From: Magnolia sinica
Taxonomy: Eukaryota; Streptophyta; Magnoliopsida; Magnoliales; Magnoliaceae
Direction: 5' to 3'
Length of the DNA: 64,000 nucleotides
Assembly (NCBI RefSeq): GCF_029962835.1
Contig: NC_080588.1
Coordinates: forward strand, 46,235,001-46,299,000
The position numbers were made by a program, and so were the translations under genes. Every line of letters starts with the position of its first letter. Position 1 is the first letter of the stretch. Under the pieces are notes generated by a model. It made no database searches. It was not told the origin of the DNA and saw only the letters and a list, made by a program, of their open reading frames with translations. Shown here in pieces: positions 56,291 through 64,000 of the stretch.

Positions 56291-57711
56291 GTAGTGTAAT
56301 TCTACCATGGTATATGTGTTGATTTTGTAGTGGGCTACACCTTGGGAGCAATGATGGTTTGACGTCCACATTGAATAGATAATGTTGGTTAAATGTCCAC
56401 ATTATAACTCTCCCTAAGGCCCACGGATAGGCCCATATTTGCGGTAAGTAGGCCGTCTAGGCCCATCTCCGTTATACACAGAGCCCATCTCTTTATACAT
56501 GTTTAGTATAGATCCATGATTCATGATCATTCGCATCATATGTATGCCTGATGTGAGGAGTGACCGATCATAGCATATGCCTTCGCGTAGATTGTTCGTT
56601 CTCTGATAGGCGGAGTTGCCCCATATAAGTGCATGGTACACGCAGGATTGTTGCATGACGGTAGTGTGACTCATGCACTTGCATATTTGTGATTGTAGTT
56701 ATTGTATGCCCTAGCGACATCAGGCCATAGCCTCCACAGATACACATCGTGGATGGTAGGGTTGGATACCGAAAATATTTGGTTCTAGCATACGGCGCCA
56801 TAGATGTCCTTGGGTGAAAATTCCTAAACTCGATAGTACCTGATGATGACTCCAACGTCGGGACCTAGTGGATATACGAACGCGCGAGGGCCGTATACCA
56901 AGAGGTCGCGTCTCCCACTATTTCGTGGTCGGTTGGAAAGGGGTGTGACCTTACCCGCCCGAGTAAGGGGGCAATTTCTAGGTTGAGTTTGACCACTGAG
57001 GAATCGGTCCGCTATCGACAAGCCGGGCTCGATATTGGCGCGGATAGTGAGGTCTCTTCCACCCTCCCAATTGTGCGTCCGGATAGGGGTGGCAAGTCGG
57101 CGTAGAGTGTACTTGACCCCGTGATTATCTTTCCTGAGAACCGCACCGATTTGATGATTTAGTAAGGAGCCGCATTGATATGTGGATGAGGATTAACATG
57201 CTTGACTTGCGTTCGCATCGCATGGCCTTGGTAGCCTTAATGCATACATATATTCATCGCATGTTTCCGTATTGCTCTCATATTGCATCTCGAGCACGCT
57301 TATATTGTGTACACACTTACACCACCCTCTAAGCTTTCTATAAGCTTATGCACGATTGATGCGTGCAGTGACGTCAGGACGCAATCATAGCCTCGTCGCA
57401 GCCAAGCTTTTGGAGTTTCTATTACTTTCAGTATATTGTATTTTCCCTTCGGACGCATTGTACTTAAAGTTTTTGATCATAGTGGATTTTGTGATGGTGT
57501 TCTTGTGGTTATTGTTCGTGGGTTATGCTTTTGGTTATGCTCATTATAATTGAACTGATGATTTGAAATCCTCCTTGTAGCATCCCAGGATCGGAACCTG
57601 GTGTATAGGTACCGGGAGCCGAGAATGGGGTACTACGGAGGCTGTCGGCGCCAGATTCGGCGATCGAGAATTTTGTGAGCCCGGTTTCTGAGTTTGGGGC
57701 GTGACAGAAGT

Positions 57712-57723
57712 TGGTATCAGAGC
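57712..57723 (+). other. Primer binding site of the Del-like element (initiator Met tRNA)
   Basis: TGGTATCAGAGC lies five bases after the LTR end. It is the standard complement to the 3' end of plant initiator tRNA-Met. Confidence 0.95.
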
Positions 57724-57836
57724 ATAACTTGGGAATAACCGAGAACAACATCACATGTTTGCTATGAGTTTAGGGCGATTAGGTTCCGAGTGCAATTCTC
57801 AAGGGTGATTGGCGTCATTGTTCTTTCCTATAGGAC

Positions 57837-58836
57837 ATGCCGCCCAGGAGAGTGACCCGAGCGCACCCCGCTCCACCACCCGAGGCTCCAGCTTTACCAC
57901 CTGTGCCTCCCGTTCCACCTCCAGAGATCCCTGCTCCCCTGCCTGAGGATGTCGTTCCTCCACCCGAGGCCGGTGCGGACCCGACCGTGCCTGTGAGTGC
58001 CTCGCAACTACAACAGATGTTGTATGCTATGATGGCCGCACTTCGAGGGCAGTGGCAGCGCCGCTTGTTTCTCCACCTGTGCCGAGCAGAGAGCGCGAGT
58101 GCCCTTCTTCGAGAGTTCGGACACCTTGATCCCCCGCATTTTAGGGCTAGCCAGACCAGCTGAGAGATGGCGCTCCGAAGTGGAGAAGATTTTTGATACC
58201 ATGTCATGTATGACCGAGCAATGAGTCCGGTTGGTAGTGTTTCTTTTCTAGGGCAAGGCCGAGCACCGGTGGACCTCGTTACCCGCCGCAGACCTAACTA
58301 CGTCCTGGACATGGGATGATTATATAGACCGATTGAGGAGCGATTTCCCCGACCATATATGACGTCGAGAGCACTAGAGTTCGAGACTCTGGATGCAAGG
58401 AGACATGACTATGGCGCAGTACGCGGCTCGTTTCATGGCGCTATCAAGGTTTGCGCCATATATAGTTGATGATGAGGGGCGGAAGGCCCGCCATTTCGAG
58501 AACGGCTTACGTTACGGTCTTGAGGCCATGTCATTGGGCACGAGCTCCCGACCTTTCACCAGTGTGGAGAGCCCGATTTATAAGATCGTGTGGGACCAGA
58601 TGCAAGCCGACAAAGATCGAGGAGGGGTCGAAGAGGCAGCCCCTCTAGTAGCTCCCACAGCAGCCGACGACCACAAAGGTATAGGAGCCACCCACCGCCG
58701 CAGCACCAAGAGCACCGTCGGCACCTTCATGCACCATCGCAGAGACACTTTCGACACTTGCTATGGATGTGGTGGGATAGGACATCGTAGGTGGGAGTGT
58801 CCCCGACCTCGACAGCAGCAACTGAGAGCACCATAG
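57837..58836 (+). pseudogene. Del-like gag
   Basis: ATG at 57837 begins 'MPPRRVTRAHPAPPPEAPAL', a Pro-rich N-terminus usual for this group, and runs to a stop at 58163. The capsid continues in another frame from about 58390: 'MTMAQYAARFMALSRFAPYI', 'RHFENGLRYGLEAMSLGT'. The zinc knuckle 'CYGCGGIGHRRWEC' (about 58759-58802) has all four ligands. Frame breaks between 58140 and 58390 remove any intact product. Confidence 0.85.
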
Positions 58837-59330
58837 CAGCCTCCACAAGAAGAACCGAGAGTACCGCGAGAGCCCCCCAGCAGCAGGATGCAGATTCCAC
58901 CACCGAGGCCACAGTAGAGACAGCGAGTGCCTCGCCGACATCAGCAGCAGATCCTTCGAGGGGACAGCGCCTCTCCCAACTCAGTGCTAGATTTTACGCG
59001 GCTCAGAGACCCGTAGTCATCCGGAGGAGTTGTTGAGGATATACTTCCTGTCTCTTCATGCATTACCCGAGTATTATTTGATTTTGGTGCTTCTCACTCA
59101 TTCATGTCCGAGGATTTCGCCGATCGACCGGATTACCGATAGAGTCTGCTAGTGAAGGGTTGACCATATCGATGCCCTTGGGAAAGACACAGTATTGGGC
59201 CGTTTCTATTCATCTTGCCTGGTTCTGTTGATGATATCTTTTTGCCCGCCGACTTATTTGTGCTGCCGATGACAGATTTCGACGTTATCTTGGGCATGGA
59301 TTGACTTGTCGAGTACCACGCTATCTTGGA
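58837..59330 (+). pseudogene. Del-like protease region
   Basis: After a Gln/Arg-rich linker the frame shows 'RLSQLSARFYA' (58960-59000). The protease follows near 59080: 'LFDFGASHSFMSEDFA', in which the usual D-S/T-G-A appears as DFGA. 'LPMTDFDVILGMD' lies near 59263-59300. Several frameshifts. It is probably inactive because the Ser/Thr of the active site is replaced by Phe. Confidence 0.7.
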
Positions 59331-60450
59331 TTGTTCTACGAGCACGTTCTACATACCAGGCTTGCCACAGTTTCAGTTCGTTGCAGAGCCTCGAGGAGAG
59401 CTGTTATCTTGCTTGATGTCCTACACCGTTGAGGAGCTTGTTGCCATTTGTATTGATCAGTGGCCGGTTGTTTGCGATTTCCCCGACATGTTCCAGGAGA
59501 TTCTGGGATTACCACCGTGCCATCATATTGAGTTCCAGATAAACTTTGTGCCTGGTACCGTGCCTATCTCGAAGGCCTCGTACCGTATGACACCGATGGA
59601 GTTGCGTGAGTTGTAGCGGTAGTTGAACGAGTTGCGTGAGTTGGGATTCATTCGTCCGAGCAGTTCTCCGTGGGGGGTGTCAGTACTCTACGTTAGGAAG
59701 AAGGATGGCTCGTTGAGGCTCTGTGTGGATTACCGCGAGTTCAACCGAGTCACAATCAAGAACAAGTACCGCTCCCGAGGATAGATGATTTGTTTGATCA
59801 CCGCAGGGTGCACAGCTTCTTTTCAAAGATTGACTGTGTTGAGGGTATCATCAGATTCGGGTTCGAGAGGAAGACATCCCGAAGAAAGCTTTCAGACGCG
59901 TTATGGTCATTTTGAGTTTCGGGTCATGTCCTTTCGGACCGACCAATGCACCCGCGGTTTTCATGCAGCTTGATGAATGAGGTCTTCCGTCCATATCTCG
60001 ATCGGTTTGTTGTGGTCTTCTTTGACGGCATTCCGATATATTCGAGGACCCGTGAGGACCATATGCACATCTGGAGATTACCTTGTAGACCCTCCGTGCC
60101 CACCATTTGTATGCAAAGCTAGAGAAGTGTGAGTTCTGGCAGGAGGAGGTGAAGTTCCTCGGTCACGTGGTGACGAGGGAGGGTGTCGCAGTGGACCCCT
60201 CGAAAGTTGAGGCAGTGCGTCAGTGGGGACAGCCCACGACTGCATCCGAGATCCGCAGTTTCCTTAGTTTAGCGGGCTACTATCGATGTTTCATTGAGGG
60301 CTTCTCCCATATTGCATCCCCGTTGACCAGGCTGACTCGGAAGGGCGCAGTGTTTATTTGGAGTGACGCCTGTGAACGAGCATTTATGGAGCTGAAGGAC
60401 CACCTCACGTCCGCTCCTGTCCTCACTCTTCCCTCTGGGAGTGAATGATT
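59331..60450 (+). pseudogene. Del-like reverse transcriptase
   Basis: Segments in order: 'ISKASYRMTPMELREL', '[20 protein letters not shown]', '[20 protein letters not shown]', 'HFEFRVMSF', and a catalytic loop 'VVVFFDGIPIYSR' near 60010-60046, where the second Asp of the usual DD pair is Gly. Then 'KLEKCEFWQEEVKFLGHVVT', 'EIRSFLSLAGYYRCFIEGFS' and 'ACERAFMELKDHLTSAPVL' (60107-60448). There are several frameshifts before 60100; the part after it is open. Confidence 0.88.
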
Positions 60451-61080
60451 CGTTGTATTTATTGATGCTTCGCATGTGGGTTTGGGTGTTGTCCTGATGC
60501 CGCATGGGAACCCTGTAGCCTATGCGTCTTGCCAGCTCAAGGTCCACGAGCTTAACTACCCCACACATGATTTGGAGCTAGCAGTAGTCATCTTCGCACT
60601 GAAGGTGTGGAGGCACTATCTCTATGGGGTTAAGTTCGAGCTCTTCTCCGACCACAATAGCTTAAAGTATTTATTCTCTCAGTTCGATCGAAACATGAGG
60701 CAGAGACATTGGATGGAGCTCCTAAATGACTATGATTTTGATCTCCAGTACCACCCAGGTAAGTCAAACGTGGTAGCGGATGCCCTCACCCGTCAGCCAT
60801 GGGGCCTGGTGGCGCATATGATGATTCAGGAGTGGAAGATGCTTGAGGATGTGGGAGAGTACGACTTTGATTTTGGTCTGCAGTCTTCTATTGTTCAGCT
60901 ATCGAGCCTATCGATTCAACCCTCTCTTGTCACAAGGGTAATCGAGGCTCAGCAGGCAGATGAGTCGTTACAGGATTATCGGCAGAGGCGGCTTCTGGTA
61001 TTCGTCGCACTTCATAGCTGTAAAGATGTTTTCAATATGCTTTTTCGACCCTTCCAACTTGTGCAGAGATCTTATGACTG
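60451..61080 (+). pseudogene. Del-like RNase H and connection
   Basis: A stop at 60449 precedes '[20 protein letters not shown]'. The frame is then open to 61081: '[20 protein letters not shown]', '[16 protein letters not shown]' and '[15 protein letters not shown]', so the Asp-Glu-Asp residues can be found. This is the best-preserved part of the element's pol. Confidence 0.88.
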
Positions 61081-62010
61081 AGGCATATCGATCGTGATTT
61101 TCTATCCACCCTGGCTTGACGAAGATGTATCGTGATATGAGGAGACAGTATTTTTGGGCAGGGATGAAGCATCAGATTGTCAGTTTTATGGCCGAGTGTG
61201 ACACTTGCCAGTGTGTTAAGGCCGATCATCAGAGACCCCAGGTCCATTGCAGTGGTTGATCGTCCCGTTGTGGAAATGGGAGCACGTATCCACCAATTTT
61301 ATAATGGGCTTGCAGAAAACTCGGCGCGATCACAACGCCATCTGGGTTGTCGTCGATCGTCTGACGAAGTCGGCACATTTTCTTATGATTCGTGCGACTT
61401 TGCCTTTGGACCAACTTGCCAGGTTATTCATCAAGGAGATTGTGAGACTGCATGGCATTCCAGTTTCAATCATTTCTGATAGAGACCTGAGGTTCACGTC
61501 TCAGTTTTGGAGGGGCTTTAAGAGAGCGATGGGGATAGTTTAACAGCTCAGCACGCGTATCATCCGCAGACCGATGAGCAGGCTGAGAGGGTCAACTAGA
61601 TCCTTGAGGATATGCTTTGGGCTTGCATGATTGGCTTCTCGGGTAGCTGGGATGAGCATCTGCGATTGGCTGAGTTCACGTATAACAACAGTTATCAGGC
61701 GACCATTGGCATGACTCCTTTTGAGGCATTGTTTGGCGACCATGCAGATCTTTGAGTTATTGGACCGAGGTCGGAGAGCGGCGTCCTAGGTCCGAGCTTG
61801 TGCAGAGACATCGAGAGGTTATTGATATCATCGGGCAGAGGATGTGCACAGCTCGTTGCCAGAAGAGTTTTGTTGATCGCGGCGTCGTCCCTTGGAGTTT
61901 GATGTAGGGGACCATGTGTATCTCAAGGTCTCGCTCATGAAGGGCATAATTCGATTTGGAGCGAGGGGCAAGCATGCCTTGAGATTCATAGGACCTTTAG
62001 AGATCATTGA
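61081..62010 (+). pseudogene. Del-like integrase
   Basis: Zinc-binding part 'MYRDMRRQYFWAGMKHQIVS', 'CDTCQCVKADHQRPQ' (about 61120-61245). The core 'WEHVSTNFIMGLQKTRRDHN' has Asn where the first catalytic Asp (usually MDF) belongs. 'IWVVVDRLTKSAHFLMI' and 'SIISDRDLRFTSQFW' retain the second Asp. A TAA follows at 61541, and later parts are in changing frames ('FDVGDHVYLKVSLMKGIIRF' near 61895). Confidence 0.88.
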
Positions 62011-62312
62011 GAGCATTGGCGCCGTGGCCTATCGGCTTGCCTTACCATCTCGGTTGTCTTCCACAACATTTTTCACATCTCTATATTGAGGAAGTGTGGG
62101 TCGAGTACGTTATTGATTGGCGGCCATTGGAGGTTCGTGAGGATGCTTCTTATATTGAGCAACCATACGTATTCTTGATCGGAAGGAGCAGTCCTCCGAA
62201 TCAAGGTCATTCCCTTGGTAAAGGTTAAGTGGGGTCACTATTCTGTTGATAAGGCATCTTGAAAGCATGAGGCTGAGATTCGAGAGCGCTATCCCCATCT
62301 CTTTGATGATTG
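62010..62312 (+). pseudogene. Del-like integrase end with chromodomain
   Basis: After 'AYRLALPS' and the damaged 'FHTSLY' segment, the linker 'WRPLEVREDASYIEQPYV' leads into the chromodomain core. In shifted frame this reads 'IPLVKVKWGHYSVDKAS', a TGA replacing the usual Trp, then 'KHEAEIRERYPHLFDD' to a stop at 62312. Chromodomains of this kind steer integration to chromatin marks in chromoviruses. Confidence 0.8.
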
Positions 62313-62434
62313 ATTGTATGTTATATCATGTATGATGTCTCCAATTTTATTGATGATGCCTTGTTTTCTTTTCTATCATGAGTTAAGTTTGGTTGAAATG
62401 ATTGTGTAAATTTCGAGAATAAAATTTTTTATTT

Positions 62435-62446
62435 GGAAGGGAGAGT
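62435..62446 (+). other. Polypurine tract of the Del-like element
   Basis: GGAAGGGAGAGT lies directly before TGTAAGACC of the right LTR, the expected position for plus-strand priming. Confidence 0.85.
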
Positions 62447-62910
62447 TGTAAGACCTGTACCCTAGTCTGTACCGTTTCGTATGCTTCTGCGGTTCTTCCG
62501 GTCGAATTCCAGCAACCTTCGCACTGTATCCGATGTTTGCGCGCGATCCTAAACCAGGTCCCGCATACTGAAGTCGGTTCGAACCGAAACTTGTATCTTA
62601 GTGACCGCACCGTCGTCATGGTTCCAACACCGCGACTCGCGCACTGAACCGATACCCAGGCTAGAAGATGTCGATCTGCGTTTATTTCGAAGAAACGCCG
62701 CGCGTTACAAATCTCGAGAAAATCTCTACAACAAGTCCCATCAATCAACCATAAATGCATCCCTTACCCCAAGTACAACCACCCCACTCCTCCTTTTCCC
62801 ATAAGTCAAACCTCTCTCTCCCTCACCATCCCTCTTTTACCCATTTTTTCAAACCAACCCATACTTCATTAATTACACCCATCACACCTCACCCATCCAT
62901 ATCACTCCCA

Positions 62911-62945
<35 letters not shown>

Positions 62946-64000
62946 CTCAAAATCTCCCAAGCAACTCAAGCCTCACACGTCCAAGCCTCTCTAACTCTTC
63001 TCAAAAGCCAAGTGTGGCTCACCCTCTCATCTCTCATCCACACCATCAATCTTCCATCAACCTCCATCAAAAGGCAAGCTAAGGAGCATTGGAGTCTAAG
63101 GGACCAAGAAGAAGGAAGATAAGGTGGGTGATATTTGAGTTTTCACCATTGATTTCCTAATTTGGGGGGTCCACTTGTTGGTGGGACCCATTTTGATGTA
63201 TGTGATTAAACCAAGAGGGGCCCATAGTGGCGGGGTCCCTCCACTCTACCGATCTCTCTCTATTGTTCTCTTTTTCTCTCTCTCTCTCTTTCTTTGTGAT
63301 GGTGTGGATCCCACCAATATGTGTTATATCTACCCCGTCCATCTACATCAGTCGGTGTGGCCCACCCTATTGCAGGTGATGATCCACACCATCTATTGTT
63401 TGGATGGGCCCAATACATCCTTCTTTCTATATGTTATATTTTATATAATATATATAATATATATAATATAATATGTATTGTATATATATAATATAAGATA
63501 TATATTATATGTATATATGTTGGTGGGCCATGTCCACGTGGGACCCACCATAATGATGTGTTTATGGATGTCGTCCAGCGTCCCTGGACACTGGACGTTG
63601 GCGAATAGGGAAGTGTAAACTGACATGGGAGTGTACTACCGTGCTAGCCAAAGAGAAGGGAGAGGTGGGTCACTCATGCAGGCCCCACCTTGATGTTTTT
63701 ATACAATCCAAGCCGACCATCCTATTTCCCAAATCATTTTAGGCGTTGAGCCGAAAAATTATCTCAATCCGAATTTATGATGGGCCATAGCATAGCAAAC
63801 AAGTTTCCTACCAGTGAAATATACTCTGATGTTGCTGTACATCAAAAAAACCATTCAATATTGGTCTTGATAGGTTTGTATCGAGCCACAGGGGCCAATG
63901 GCTAGTGTGGATCTTGCTGATGCGGGCCCCGCCTGTGAAAAACTGTAAAAAAAAGATTTTTTTCAAAAAAAACAAAACAGCAGCAGCAACTGTTGCCACT
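62447..64000 (+). repeat. 3' LTR of the Del-like element, first 1554 bp
   Basis: Aligns to 53677-55220. The first about 255 bp differ strongly from the left LTR, with roughly 40 or more mismatches. The remainder differs at only a few percent, plus a longer CT tract. The window ends inside it, so its length and the right target copy are unknown. Confidence 0.92.

Larger units (their letters stand above)
53677..57706 (+). repeat. 5' LTR of the Del-like element, 4.0 kb
   Basis: TGTAAGACCTGTGTTC to GGGGCGTGACA. It holds CT tracts near 54143 and 54496 and an AT-rich dyad region at 54660-54740. It also holds a hairpin at 54794-54819, a piece of the MITE family at about 55290-55590, and two tandem arrays (55578-55930, 56037-56290). 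The end region is homologous to that of the solo LTR at 28681-33560. The first 1.5 kb can be compared with the right LTR. Confidence 0.92.
53677..64000 (+). mobile_element. Del/Tekay-like chromodomain Ty3/gypsy element (right end outside window)
   Basis: Left LTR 53677-57706, Met-type primer site, gag, protease, RT, RNase H, integrase and a chromodomain-like end on the plus strand, then a polypurine tract and the right LTR from 62447 to the window end. Very long LTRs, a tRNA-iMet primer site and the chromodomain suggest the Tekay/Del chromovirus group. ATTTA (53672-53676) is the presumed left target copy. Coding parts are heavily damaged. Confidence 0.9.

Noticed and set aside
55771..56402. 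Minus-strand frame of 172 codons
   Set aside because: It lies over the tandem arrays; its repetitive peptide is a by-product of the short repeats.
1..64000. tRNA, rRNA genes and CRISPR arrays
   Set aside because: No cloverleaf, rRNA core or spaced direct repeats were recognised. The tRNA-like words at 48176, 26737 and 57712 are primer binding sites.

Overview
This is a plant nuclear genome window dominated by transposable elements; no intact host gene is visible. It suggests a large-genome angiosperm. Dozens of segments carry the GTGGGCCCCACC / ATGATGTATGTG repeat signature, which I associate with woody magnoliid genomes (inference only). The only host-gene traces are a broken sucrose synthase gene (7801-8695, minus) and one exon of a mitochondrial-carrier (NAD+ transporter type) gene (10866-11025, minus).

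Layout. 1-545: a diverged piece of an Athila-type LTR. 1083-3041: a truncated Ty1/copia element (minus) with its 5' LTR. 5508-6641: two MITE-like inverted-repeat elements. 7801-14600: AT-rich host DNA with the sucrose synthase and carrier remnants. 14616-16112: a foldback element and a MITE with perfect 31-bp terminal inverted repeats (TIRs). 17280-27646: a Ty3/gypsy element of the Tat type (minus) with two LTRs, gag, protease, RT, two RNase H domains and integrase, plus a separate plus-strand gene near its 3' end. 28681-33560: a 4.9-kb solo LTR of a Del/Tekay-like family with a TTAAA target duplication. 33938-35253: three MITE-like elements, two of them at the same short target.

35254 to the end is a nest. 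A SIRE-like Ty1/copia element (minus) landed in the third MITE-like repeat. An 11.8-kb Athila-like Ty3/gypsy element (38479-50311, minus, target duplication GTGAC) then split its downstream ORF. A chromodomain Del/Tekay-like Ty3/gypsy element (from 53677, plus, 4.0-kb LTR) cut its protease/pre-integrase region. The Del element's right LTR runs off the window.

All retroelement coding regions carry frameshifts and stops. Where I could check, catalytic residues are also lost: RT aspartates in the Athila and Del elements, and an integrase aspartate in Del. These copies look unable to move on their own.

The most unusual feature is the antisense unit of the Tat element. It has four perfect CACGTG G-boxes and a TATA box, and then a plus-strand reading frame that resumes across three introns with canonical splice sites. 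It reads as a spliced Pol II gene carried backwards inside a retrotransposon.
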